DNA of 64,000 nucleotides from assembly GCA_040183005.1 (NCBI GenBank), contig JAMPIW010000007.1, forward strand, positions 434,001 to 498,000. Reading direction: 5' to 3'. Under the pieces are notes generated by a model. It worked only from the letters and a program-made list of their open reading frames with translations, made no database searches and was not told where the DNA came from. Each line of letters starts with the position of its first letter. The first letter of the stretch is position 1. The translations under genes were made by a program, and so were the position numbers. This DNA is from Gammaproteobacteria bacterium (lineage in GTDB: Bacteria > Pseudomonadota > Gammaproteobacteria > Ga0077554 > Ga007554). Shown one piece after another: positions 53,026-61,918 of the stretch.

Positions 53026-56000
53026 TCACTGCCCTAAAGCACATCCGGCTGCGTTAACCACTTGCAAAGCTTGAGTTCCTTTACACGTATCCTGATAGTC
53101 CGGAATGCCATCACCATCCCCATCAGTTAGGCTGCTGTCGCGAGAATAAATGACCTCCGACCCATGCGGCGGGATGGCGTAAGGCCAGGTTATGCTTTGG
53201 CTATCGGTGAACCGAACATACTCGCTGCATAACAGGGCGTTGTTTCCATCGGGGCAGTTTGCAGCCAATATCGTACCAGTAGGGTTAATGAGCGCATGGC
53301 TACGCAGTGTTGCCTCTAAAGCGCTTAAAGGCACGAGCTCAAGATTTGCCACAGTTATATTCTCGCCTGGAAGGATGCCGTGGAAATCGACTCTGGCACC
53401 CCTGTCCAAGGTGGCCGGGTCATTTGCGTTTACGGTTTTAATCGCCTTGAAAATGAAGCTATAACGTTGCAAGTTGGTGGTTCCCGCCAGCTTCCATTTG
53501 TAAGGGACTCCCATCAGCTCTTCATAGCCATTGCTGCCGCCCCCCCCACGGCGCGGCGCAACGTAAACCGCTTGACCATTGGTGCCGGTTTTAAGATCGA
53601 AACTGATTTTATACCACTGGTCTTGCTGCACGGAGAAATTAGGGCTGTTCAATAGACTCTCTGAGGCGCCGGCCGTATACCGCAAACATTGACTGGTAGG
53701 CATGCACTGTTCCAACGCCCATTGGCCATGAGGGGCTGTCTGATTCCAATACCCCCAGCCCGTTGTGCTTAAGCTGAGGTTGCCATTAGGTACGATATTC
53801 CCACCGAGTGTACGAAATGCGGCATAGCCCATAGTGGCACTATTTACTTCGCGGGATGCTGGATCCAGATTACGCGGTAGATTAGTAGAGGTAACAGCAG
53901 CTTTCCATTTTGGCAGAGTGTAAACTGCCGCTCCACCCGGCCAGGATTCAGAGGAAATGGTGGTCCACAAAAAGGTGAAATAGAGATTGCGATCATAACT
54001 TGCAAAGCGATCCGTGTTGGTTTTTAGCAGATAGGTCTCCTGTCGGATTGCAGGTGCGGTCGAGGTTGAAAATAATCGGTTGCCAAGAACGAGATTGCTA
54101 TGAATATCCCCATCTGTACTCAGGCGGTTACTCCCCTCCTGTAGCCAGATGTGATGGCGGCGGTTGCCATACAAGGTATTGTTTTCGACGCGGTTGTTTG
54201 CGGCATTATGGAGCTGAATGCCATCGTCAGCGTCAACGACGGTGTTACCCCGGATAGTAATTCCGGAGGAAAGCTCGTCCAGATAGATACCCTGTGCATG
54301 GCTCCCAAGATTGGGCGCCTTTCCTGAAAGACCACCGATCACGTGATGTATGGTGTTATTTTCAATAGTGCTGTTATGGTTCTGACCCCACGTGTAAATA
54401 GCTGCGCAGTCGTCCAGCACCAGACAGGCATTCTCAATATGGTTGCCGGAAACAAGACTGTTGCTGGATGGTAATATACCTATATAGGCTGTTCCGTAGA
54501 TGCGATTTCCCCGAATAATGGCGCTTCTTCCTGCTTCTATTGCCACTCTTGCAGGAACAGGCAGGCTGCTAACGATACCATTTTTGGATTGAAGGCCGCT
54601 GTCTATGATGAGATTGTCATATGCGTGAAAACGGTCTGAATCGAGTCCCGCCGGGGAAGCAGAAATAGCGTCGCCGAGAGTTCGAATAATTTCGCTGTTT
54701 TCTACTCCACTATCTTTTGACAGCAGGGTGCGAACCCCAAAGCCTAAAGTATCGGATATGGTCAAATTGCGAAGCACGATGTTAGTGGCGTGCTGCATAC
54801 GCACTCCCATACCCACATTTCGAATTGCTAGACCGTCGATGCGTATATGGCTCAGATTACTGGCTTCGATACCTGAGGCAGACTTGCCGACTGAGATACG
54901 GCTGCCGGGGGCGGCGTTGTCTGCCATCCATACAGAGACGGTTTTTGTTGTGGCGTCATAATGCCACTCGCCTGGCTCATCAAGCATCCAGCGCTGACCA
55001 TAGAGAAAATAACCCCAGCCTTTTTCAAGTGAAGCCTCTGTAGGGCGGTCAAAGTACAGCCTGGAACCCGAAACAGAGGTGATTTTTCGGTCGTTTAAAG
55101 TCCATGCGTTAGGGCGGATGCGGATACCAGTGCCCGGTGCGATAGCTGTAAGGGCTGAAGCAGAAAGATCGGCCCCTGCAGTTAGATAACTACTGCCAGT
55201 CTGGCCGGAAGCAATACTTACCTTATCTGCGTTCTCGGCGATAGTATAGTAGAGTGATTCAGGCTTGAGTGAATTGTAGCCGCGGTTTGGATGGTGTGCG
55301 ACGTTGATGGCTTTACCACTGTCAAAAACGCCACTCACGTCGGTGATGGCAGTGGTAAGTTTTACGTTGTCCAAGCCAACGTTAAAGCCAGCAGGAACTA
55401 CAAAATCCAGGCGTGCATTAGATATGCTTGCCGTTGCAACGAAGGGTAGGACAAAAGTCTGCCAGGTACCGGTACCGACTATGGATGCGGCAAGACCGGC
55501 GGTATCCCAAGGCGCAACGCCTCGACGTAGGATCGCCTGAATTTGTACGCCCTGTGGCACCTTCACGGTAAAGCTTGCGATGTAAGATTGCTTGCCTTGA
55601 ATAGAGAAATAATTACTGGTGGCGATGCCATATTCTGAGCTGATGCTAAAGGACATACAGGTGTTATTTGTCTGGGCGCAATTATTAGTCAGACTCATTG
55701 TAGCGTCATTTTGCGGAGACCATTTCGTCCAATTGCCCAAGCCATTTTCAAATGTGCCGAATGTAATCAAATCAATGACTGAAGATACCTTATAGATATT
55801 GCCAGTATCACGAATCCAGTTATGGGCAGGGATAGGTGTTGAGCCGCTGATGATCGGTTTGTTGGCGCAAGCGTTCGGATAGGCGCCAATGTTTATAGGG
55901 CTGACGGCCGTGCCCGAGCTTTGAAGCGTAAGTGTTTCGTGCCAGATGCCTCCGCATTTGAGCAGTACGCTATCTCCCGGCATCAGCAATTTTTCAGAAA

Positions 56001-56169
56001 CTTTGCCCAGCGACTGCCAGGGACCATCGGTTGCGGGCGAGCCGATACGGGATGATTGGCTTCCGCTCCATTTATCGTTTCCGTAATTGGAGTCCACATA
56101 ATAGGTGGCCGCATTGGCGAGCTTCAGTGGTAAAACCAGCAATAAAAAAAGGGGGAAGCGTGCCTTCAT
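53026..56169 (-). CDS. Large secreted beta-helix protein with carbohydrate-binding-like and calcium-repeat regions
   Basis: 1047 residues. Signal peptide MKARFPLFLLLVLPLKLANA. Next TYYVDSNYGNDKWSGSQSS (the usual start of secreted beta-helix proteins), a jelly-roll-like segment (about 150-260), then a beta-helix (about 430-680) with NTIHHVIGGLSG, GITIRGNTVVDADDGIQLHN and NRVENNTLYGNRRHHIWLQE. A second jelly-roll-like segment (about 770-920) and a C-terminal calcium motif DGDGDGIPDYQDTC end it. No PEP-CTERM-type tail. Likely an extracellular polysaccharide-active or -binding protein, transcribed opposite to the EPS genes. No catalytic residues assigned. Confidence 0.8.
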   Translation of the reverse strand: MKARFPLFLLLVLPLKLANAATYYVDSNYGNDKWSGSQSSRIGSPATDGPWQSLGKVSEKLLMPGDSVLLKCGGIWHETLTLQSSGTAVSPINIGAYPNACANKPIISGSTPIPAHNWIRDTGNIYKVSSVIDLITFGTFENGLGNWTKWSPQNDATMSLTNNCAQTNNTCMSFSISSEYGIATSNYFSIQGKQSYIASFTVKVPQGVQIQAILRRGVAPWDTAGLAASIVGTGTWQTFVLPFVATASISNARLDFVVPAGFNVGLDNVKLTTAITDVSGVFDSGKAINVAHHPNRGYNSLKPESLYYTIAENADKVSIASGQTGSSYLTAGADLSASALTAIAPGTGIRIRPNAWTLNDRKITSVSGSRLYFDRPTEASLEKGWGYFLYGQRWMLDEPGEWHYDATTKTVSVWMADNAAPGSRISVGKSASGIEASNLSHIRIDGLAIRNVGMGVRMQHATNIVLRNLTISDTLGFGVRTLLSKDSGVENSEIIRTLGDAISASPAGLDSDRFHAYDNLIIDSGLQSKNGIVSSLPVPARVAIEAGRSAIIRGNRIYGTAYIGILPSSNSLVSGNHIENACLVLDDCAAIYTWGQNHNSTIENNTIHHVIGGLSGKAPNLGSHAQGIYLDELSSGITIRGNTVVDADDGIQLHNAANNRVENNTLYGNRRHHIWLQEGSNRLSTDGDIHSNLVLGNRLFSTSTAPAIRQETYLLKTNTDRFASYDRNLYFTFLWTTISSESWPGGAAVYTLPKWKAAVTSTNLPRNLDPASREVNSATMGYAAFRTLGGNIVPNGNLSLSTTGWGYWNQTAPHGQWALEQCMPTSQCLRYTAGASESLLNSPNFSVQQDQWYKISFDLKTGTNGQAVYVAPRRGGGGSNGYEELMGVPYKWKLAGTTNLQRYSFIFKAIKTVNANDPATLDRGARVDFHGILPGENITVANLELVPLSALEATLRSHALINPTGTILAANCPDGNNALLCSEYVRFTDSQSITWPYAIPPHGSEVIYSRDSSLTDGDGDGIPDYQDTCKGTQALQVVNAAGCALGQ

Positions 56170-56806
56170 AGGTAATTCTCCAACATGGTCATGTAAGCAG
56201 ATCAGGCCCCAAAGAAAATTTCAAAAACAGAACAGAGAGAGCTTTAATCGGCGTTGCTATATTAATTAATTCAACAAGGTTGCAGCATGTGCATATATTG
56301 TCGGCAGGATTAAGGAGTGACTTTAACTTTTATGGGCATCCTTGCGGACTTACACAGAGCAAGGTGGCTGGATTAATATATGCAATTTATATGCCATTTA
56401 ATAAAAAAATGAATAAAAACCAAGGTGTATTGCTCTTGATGTTGCTATCGGAAGGATTTATAGTGTCTCCATTGGGGGACACTTTCGGCGAGTATTGAGT
56501 TGAATTTGATTTGTTCTTCGTTTTATGGATTGTTAAGGCGGCGCATATTCAGCTTAGGTTTGATCCCCTAATAACTTGATTACGTTCGACTATTTTCGTA
56601 AATGGTTTCTCTTATTGGTCCAGATGAGTGCATGTCATTGTGTCTCATAAAAGTGGGCGGGGCTTGGAAGTCCCCCGCGGCATTCGGTGTCAGGCCGGAG
56701 CGTAAAGCGGCTGTTCTGCAGCAGTTGCTACTGCTCCCAGCCTGTCGGTGGAGAAGTCGCCCCAGCAGGAGGGTGTTTCTGACGTCATCCTGCGACACTT
56801 GGCCAA
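56170..56806. other. Intergenic region, left part
   Basis: Between the large beta-helix gene (minus) and the palindromic element. It is AT-rich to 56580, then GC-rich (56650-56800). The one long open frame (56602-57003) shows no family features and crosses the palindrome, so I reject it. A promoter for the minus-strand gene should be near 56180-56300, but no clear boxes are seen. Confidence 0.5.
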
Positions 56807-56973
56807 TCCTACTGTGTTACAAATCGATCAAGGGATGCAGTGCAAGGCCCTTTGTATATAAGAGGCGGGCGAAAAAGCGGAGCATACATGAAGTATATGA
56901 GCATTTTGAGTCCGCTTTGATATATAAGGGTAACGCCGCAATGCGCCCTTCAGCGTTTTGTAACACAGTAGGA
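56807..56973. repeat. Palindromic MITE-like element of 167 bp
   Basis: The ends TCCTACTGTGTTACAAA (56807-56823) and TTTGTAACACAGTAGGA (56957-56973) are perfect 17-bp inverted repeats. Inside, AAGGG...CCCTT stretches and TATATA on both sides pair imperfectly, and AAAGCGGA (56875-56882) pairs with TCCGCTTT (56911-56918). The whole can fold into one long hairpin. No coding capacity and no clear target duplication. It may be a non-autonomous transposable element or a structured RNA. Confidence 0.65.
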
Positions 56974-57078
56974 CTAAAATATGCCAGACGAGAGGTGATG
57001 TGACGTCGGGGATTTGAATCCGCCCACCAATTAATACCCTTAAAACCCGTTAACCAAATTCTTCGATGACCAATAACC

Positions 57079-57840
57079 ATGAATGAGAAAAATACGGCCA
57101 CCGTGCTATCGGCACCCATAGATGTGCTGACTTGGGAGCATGTGCTTGCACGTATTTCGAGCTGGGCCGCTAGGCGCGAGAGCCGATACGTGTGTATCTG
57201 CAACGTTCATTCGGTGGTGACTGCCGGGCAAGACGTAGCCTTCAGTCGGGTGGTGAGAGAGGCTGATATGGCCACCCCGGACGGGGCGCCAGTTGCCTGG
57301 ATGCTGCGCAAGCTGGGTTACACGGATCAGCAACGTATCAATGGCCCCGACTTGATGTGGAAATACTGCGAGCAGGCCGCACAAAGGGGTGAATCTATCT
57401 ATCTCTATGGCGGCATGACGGAAACATTGGAAATTTTACAGCGACGCTTGGCGGAAGTTTTTCCTGGCTTACGGATCGCTGGTGCTTATTCGCCACCGTT
57501 CAGGGTGACTACGAATGAGGAAGACGAGGCCGATGTGGTCAGGATCAACGCTTCGGGTGCAACGACTGTCTGGGTGAGCCTAGGCTGCCCAAAGCAGGAA
57601 AAATGGATGGCCGCCCATCGGGGGCGCGTCAACGCGGTGATGATTGGTGTTGGTGCTGCCTTTGACTACCATGCGGGGACAATTAAGCGTGCACCCAAAT
57701 GGATGCAAAACGCGGGACTGGAGTGGCTGCACCGCTTGTGTTCAGAGCCCCGCCGCCTCTGGCGGCGCTATATGGTGACGAACACCTTGTTCGTAATCGG
57801 CTCGGCCAAACAATTGATTTTTGGCAGTGCTCGACAGTAA
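57079..57840 (+). CDS. WecG/TagA/CpsF-family glycosyltransferase
   Basis: A 253-residue GT26 enzyme: YVCICNVHSVVTAGQD, ADMATPDGAPVAWMLRKLG, RINGPDLMWKYCEQA, TVWVSLGCPKQEKWMAAHRG and MIGVGAAFDYHAGTIKRAP. It transfers a sugar to a lipid-linked acceptor, usually early in repeat-unit or enterobacterial-common-antigen-type synthesis. It may be an EPS assembly step. Overlaps the Nudix gene by 14 bp. Confidence 0.93.
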   Translation: MNEKNTATVLSAPIDVLTWEHVLARISSWAARRESRYVCICNVHSVVTAGQDVAFSRVVREADMATPDGAPVAWMLRKLGYTDQQRINGPDLMWKYCEQAAQRGESIYLYGGMTETLEILQRRLAEVFPGLRIAGAYSPPFRVTTNEEDEADVVRINASGATTVWVSLGCPKQEKWMAAHRGRVNAVMIGVGAAFDYHAGTIKRAPKWMQNAGLEWLHRLCSEPRRLWRRYMVTNTLFVIGSAKQLIFGSARQ

Positions 57841-58306
57841 CACTTTTAAGGCTATTGTAGCCGCGGCACCCCTGGTCTCAGTTGATCTGGTGGTAGTGCG
57901 GGGCGCTCAGGAAGTGTTGCTGGGCTTGCGTAATAATCGGCCTGCACAGGGTTTCTGGTTTGTCCCTGGAGGCCGAATTTTAAAGAACGAACCTATTCAG
58001 TCCGCACTTGCGCGTATTGCTGAGACAGAGCTTGGCCTGGGTGCCGCGCTTGCAGCGGGGGAGATTGTTCCTCACTGTCTTGGGGTGTTTGAACACTTTT
58101 ATTCGGATTGTTTTGCCGGTGATGTGGGCATCTCAACGCATTATGTGGTGCTTGGGCATATAGCGCATGTGCCGATGGATTGCCCATTGCCTGTGTTTGA
58201 TGAGCAGCATTCTCAATTGCGTTGGTGGCCGATTGCGGAAGCGTTAGCGTCGCCTGTAGTTCATCGTTTCACCAAAGATTATATTTTAATGAGAGATGCA
58301 CTATGA
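57827..58306 (+). CDS. gmm: GDP-mannose mannosyl hydrolase (Nudix)
   Basis: About 159 residues from GTG at 57827 (TTG at 57821 is the other option). APLVSVDLVVVRG, LLGLRNNRPAQGFWFVPGGR and the altered Nudix box LKNEPIQSALARIAETELGL, then STHYVVLGHIAHV are the GDPMH family marks. It splits GDP-mannose to GDP and mannose, so it may limit or regulate the GDP-mannose pool that feeds gmd/fcl. Coupled to the WecG-like gene. Confidence 0.9.
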   Translation: MLDSNTFKAIVAAAPLVSVDLVVVRGAQEVLLGLRNNRPAQGFWFVPGGRILKNEPIQSALARIAETELGLGAALAAGEIVPHCLGVFEHFYSDCFAGDVGISTHYVVLGHIAHVPMDCPLPVFDEQHSQLRWWPIAEALASPVVHRFTKDYILMRDAL

Positions 58307-58488
58307 GGTGTTGGTGTGGGACCAAGGTAAGCCTCCGTCATTAAGTCAGTTCTGATGTTGGAGTGAATGTGGCGTAGTAGAATTAGAAGGGGGTTGAAAA
58401 AAAATTAAATTAATAATTATCAATCTGTTAAAAAATTAAGAATTAAAAATATGATTGCCAAGTGATAGCGGCCATTCAAGGGGGCTCT

Positions 58489-60303
58489 ATGTTTTCCCAG
58501 CACTTACAAATTGGTGTAAATGTAGTTCGTAGCGCAATTTGCAGATCCATTTTATTTGCCTTACTAGGCTTGAGCAGTGCTCCAATTTTAGCGCATACAA
58601 ATCCGATTCAAGAAGAAAACGCTAAGCCTGGTACGGTAAAGTGGCAGATTTCGGATGCAGCAAATGCTGGCGAAATAGAAGGCTACGCATCAGCCGTGAG
58701 CGTAGCCCCGGGCGGGACGATTGACTTATTCGTTAATACCACTGATCCAACGTATAGTATTTCAATTTACCGGTTAGGGTGGTATGGAGGATTGGGCGGC
58801 CGTTTAATGGCGGGGCCCATCGAATTGAATAGGCAGCTGCAGCCTGCTCCAAATTTTGATCCTGTGACTCGGCTTGTGGAGTGTAATTGGAATAAATCTT
58901 ATAGCTTGGCGATTCCTAATTCAATTGCAAGTCCATGGGTGAGTGGGATTTATGTTGCCAAACTAACGGGATCTAGCGGGAAACAAAGTCACATTATGTT
59001 TGTGGTGCGGGATGATGTGCGTTCCACTGACATTCTGTTTCAATCGAGCGTGACAACCTTTGCGGCCTATAACGCCTGGGGTGGCTCTAGTCTCTATGAT
59101 TATTATCCCCCGGGAGCAGGTCCTGCGGCTGTGAAGGTTTCTTTTAACCGGCCTTATCAGAGCAATAATGGCACAGCAGAATTCATGACGTGGGAATATC
59201 GCATGGTTCGTTTTATGGAGCGGGAGGGGTTTGACGTAAGCTACTCCACCAATATAGACACTCATACTTCTGGTGAACGTCTGTTAAATCATCGAGCATT
59301 TTTATCGGTTGGTCATGATGAATATTGGACCAGGGAGATGTATGACAATATTGAAAACGCACGTAAAAAAACGGTGAATCTTGGATTCTTTGGTGCTAAT
59401 ACAGCGTTTTGGCAAATTCGCCTAGAGCCTTCCGCTACCGGAAATGCTAATCGTACCGTCGTTGGTTATAGATATAAAACACCTTATGAGGACCCGCTGT
59501 TTCCAGGCCCCTTGTCGACGCTCCAGTGGCGGGATCCTATAGTTAGCCGTCCTGAAGCGGCCTTGGTCGGAGTGATGTATGAGTCCAATTCATATATTGG
59601 GGATATAGTCATCAAGGATTGTCCTGGTTGGCTTTGCAAAGGAACAACTATACAACCCGGAGATACCTTGAAGGGTGTGCTAGGCTATGAGCAAGATCGG
59701 CTGGATGCTTCATCGCCAGTGAGTATTATTGTAATCGGAGCGTCGCCTTACCTTAATGCATCCGGCCCCGCGTGTTGTGCTCACATGACTTATTATACCG
59801 CCGCGAGTGGGGCAGGTGTCTTCGCTACCGGCTCAATGAGCTGGAACTGGGGCTTGGATACTTTGGGCGGCCCGCAAATAGGCGCGGATACCCAGGCCAA
59901 GGTGCAGCAAATCACGCGCAATGTATTGCAGAAGTTTAGCATGCGTTACCCACCTATACCGACTTATCCACCAAGCGTTACCCTCACCGCGCCTACTTCA
60001 GGTACAACAATTGAGTTAGGTTCCTCGATTATGCTGACTGCGACAGCAACGGACAGTGATGGTCAGGTAGCCAAGGTTGCATTTTATGATGACGGGGTGT
60101 TGCTGGGCGTTGATCTTAGCGCTCCATTTTCATTTTATTGGGAAAATCCAGCAGTCGGGGAACATGTTTTAACCGCAAAAGCATTCGATAATGCTGGCGC
60201 CAGAACGACCAGCAGTGCTGTTAATATTACTGTACAGTGTAAAAAAATTGGTGCAAGAAAGGCTGAGTTTTGCCGGAGATTGGTTGCTCAAGGGGGCATG
60301 TAA
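58489..60303 (+). CDS. Secreted N,N-dimethylformamidase beta-subunit-like protein with Ig-like domain
   Basis: 604 residues. The start at 58489 has AAGGGGG upstream. Signal peptide SILFALLGLSSAPILA. Residues about 75-495 match the DMFase large-subunit-like domain: IYRLGWYGGLGGRL, YNAWGGSSLYDYYPPG, LSVGHDEYWTREMYDNIENA and FGANTAFWQIRLEPS. Residues about 500-590 are a bacterial Ig-like domain (VTLTATDSDG-type, VLTAKAFDNAGARTTS). Secreted relatives are often found near EPS genes; amidase activity is unproven and its substrate may be an N-acyl sugar. C-terminal tail CKKIGARKAEFCRR is odd. Confidence 0.8.
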   Translation: MFSQHLQIGVNVVRSAICRSILFALLGLSSAPILAHTNPIQEENAKPGTVKWQISDAANAGEIEGYASAVSVAPGGTIDLFVNTTDPTYSISIYRLGWYGGLGGRLMAGPIELNRQLQPAPNFDPVTRLVECNWNKSYSLAIPNSIASPWVSGIYVAKLTGSSGKQSHIMFVVRDDVRSTDILFQSSVTTFAAYNAWGGSSLYDYYPPGAGPAAVKVSFNRPYQSNNGTAEFMTWEYRMVRFMEREGFDVSYSTNIDTHTSGERLLNHRAFLSVGHDEYWTREMYDNIENARKKTVNLGFFGANTAFWQIRLEPSATGNANRTVVGYRYKTPYEDPLFPGPLSTLQWRDPIVSRPEAALVGVMYESNSYIGDIVIKDCPGWLCKGTTIQPGDTLKGVLGYEQDRLDASSPVSIIVIGASPYLNASGPACCAHMTYYTAASGAGVFATGSMSWNWGLDTLGGPQIGADTQAKVQQITRNVLQKFSMRYPPIPTYPPSVTLTAPTSGTTIELGSSIMLTATATDSDGQVAKVAFYDDGVLLGVDLSAPFSFYWENPAVGEHVLTAKAFDNAGARTTSSAVNITVQCKKIGARKAEFCRRLVAQGGM

Positions 60304-60759
60304 ATCGGGTCGGGCTTTTACAATTGCGTTATCAGTCATTAGTCAAGTTCTGTTACGTGGGTGGCGGGGCCAGAGGCGCGCTATTTTATGAATGAAGATA
60401 GTCGTGCCTGCCTCCTCGGCAACTGCTCCTTGCGTTGCACCCGTGACATTGTCACCTTTACGGTGAAGGGCACAATGCCCTACCTCCGATGCACACGGAC
60501 ATGAGCGGCCTGCGTCCATGCAGTCTGCCTCCCGCGACACTTGCGCATCCCTGTGCGGCTTGTTTTGATGAGTTACTTGGTGATGCCACCGAGTTAGGGG
60601 GGATGAGGCCGGGCGAGCCGCGAGCGGCATGAGTCGATGTTTGACGTGGGAGAAGGTGCTGGCGGAGTATGAGGCTGTTTTCAGAGAAAGATAACCGCCT
60701 GGTCGATTATTCCGGCCCTGGCCGACCTATGCCGTATGATTTGGAGAGCTACGCGTAAT
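60304..60759. other. Intergenic region with a repeat copy
   Basis: 456 bp with no credible gene. Positions 60448-60466 (ATTGTCACCTTTACGGTGA) match the 20-bp palindrome inserted into the IS66 remnant at 22718-22737 with one mismatch. The rest shows no family features in any frame. The open frame on the minus strand (60343-60630) is low-complexity and unsupported. Confidence 0.5.
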
Positions 60760-61248
60760 ATGACCTTCGAATGCATGATAAAGTCGCTGTTGCTTGGGCT
60801 TGTTCTAGCCCTCCTGTCCAGCTGTGCCGGGCTGGTTGCGCGGCCGGTACCACCCCAGGTTAATATTGCCGCCATCAGCCTCACTGATGCCAATCTCTTC
60901 GAACAGCATTACCACATCAAGCTGCGCCTGCAGAATCCCAATGACTTCGATCTGCCCATCGACGGAGTGCAGTTCCAGGTCCAGCTTAACGGTCGCCCGT
61001 TTGCATCCGGCATGAGTAGTGCGCCGGTGTCTGTGCCGCGTTTTGGTATGGCGGTGATCGAAATAGACGCGGTTAGCACGTTGGCGGAAGTGGCGCGGCA
61101 GCTCAACGACATTGTCATGGGCCAAACCCAGGGGGTACGTTACACCCTTACAGGTAAGGTGCACCTGGCCCGTCCAGCAGTGGAACTGCCGTTCCATCAA
61201 GAGGGAGATGTGAAGCTGCCTTCGCTGGAGGGTAAGAGTTCCAAGTGA
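60760..61248 (+). CDS. LEA type 2 (WHy domain) lipoprotein
   Basis: 162 residues. Lipoprotein signal LLLGLVLALLSSCAGL (Cys near 22). The LEA_2 beta-sandwich follows: VNIAAISLTDANLFEQHYHI, KLRLQNPNDFDLPIDGVQFQ and YTLTGKVHLARPAVELPF. Starts at 60760 and 60775 are both possible. Such small periplasmic or outer-membrane lipoproteins are widespread in proteobacteria; role unknown. It ends 10 bp from the convergent DUF2058 gene. Confidence 0.85.
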   Translation: MTFECMIKSLLLGLVLALLSSCAGLVARPVPPQVNIAAISLTDANLFEQHYHIKLRLQNPNDFDLPIDGVQFQVQLNGRPFASGMSSAPVSVPRFGMAVIEIDAVSTLAEVARQLNDIVMGQTQGVRYTLTGKVHLARPAVELPFHQEGDVKLPSLEGKSSK

Positions 61249-61258
61249 GCCTCACACC

Positions 61259-61807
61259 CTACCATATCAAATCATCGGGAATCTTGTAGTCCGCATAGGG
61301 ATCTTCGCCGCCATCATTGCTAGCGCTTTGTTGCGGGTTGTTATAAAAAACCACGCTCTTTTCATTGCGGGCGCGTATTTTTTCGGCGATTTCCGAGGGC
61401 ACTATTTCATACTGCTTATTCAGTCGTACGATGGCTGATTTTCCATGAGCAATCTGTTCGCGCGTCGCTTCAGTGACAAATAGCCTTTTTACTTTGCCGT
61501 TGTCTATAAAATTATAAGGCACGTCACCATCACCTTTTGGTTGGCGATGCGTCTCTATTAGTTGCTTGATCTGTGCCGCGACAGCATTTCGCTCGGCTTC
61601 CTCTTTTCGTTGCTGATTTAGCTGGCGATCTCGCTCAGCCTTTTCAGCCTGGGCTTTCTGCGCTTGCAGCTTATGCTCATCCACGACGCCAGGCTTGTTT
61701 TTGTCCTTTTGCGTATTCTGTTTGTACTTATCATTTTTTGCTTTTTTGATTCGGCTCTCATCCACCAAGCCTAGTCCAAGCAATTGATCTTGCAATGATT
61801 TAGCCAT
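61259..61807 (-). CDS. DUF2058 protein (YaiL-like)
   Basis: A 182-residue protein. MAKSLQDQLLGLGLVDESRI at the start, a Lys/Gln/Glu-rich coiled middle (about 20-75), then VPYNFIDNGKVKRLFVTEAT and LNKQYEIVPSEIAEKIRARN match DUF2058/YaiL. Probably nucleic-acid or ribosome associated, but the function is not established. AGATACAG-type leader without a strong ribosome site. Confidence 0.9.
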   Translation of the reverse strand: MAKSLQDQLLGLGLVDESRIKKAKNDKYKQNTQKDKNKPGVVDEHKLQAQKAQAEKAERDRQLNQQRKEEAERNAVAAQIKQLIETHRQPKGDGDVPYNFIDNGKVKRLFVTEATREQIAHGKSAIVRLNKQYEIVPSEIAEKIRARNEKSVVFYNNPQQSASNDGGEDPYADYKIPDDLIW

Positions 61808-61918
61808 CTACTGTATCTCCCGCTAAAGGGGTTGTTGCTTGAATTTGCATTGTTGGGTGGCGCGGTTCAGGCATTCGTCATCCCCGCGCGCCCTCTATTG
61901 CAGCAGATTCAACCCCAA

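Noticed and set aside
56602-57003. Plus-strand open frame of 133 codons before the WecG-like gene
   Set aside because: It reads through the palindromic element and has mixed Cys/Arg/Leu composition without family likeness.
57004-57040. tRNA-like text (GGGGATTTGAATCC then CCCACCA)
   Set aside because: It resembles a T-loop and CCA end, but the stem does not pair properly and no acceptor, D or anticodon arm can be built upstream. It could be a trace of an attachment site, but support is too thin.
60343-60630. Minus-strand open frame of 95 codons
   Set aside because: Low-complexity composition, no ribosome site, no motif; the region is intergenic.
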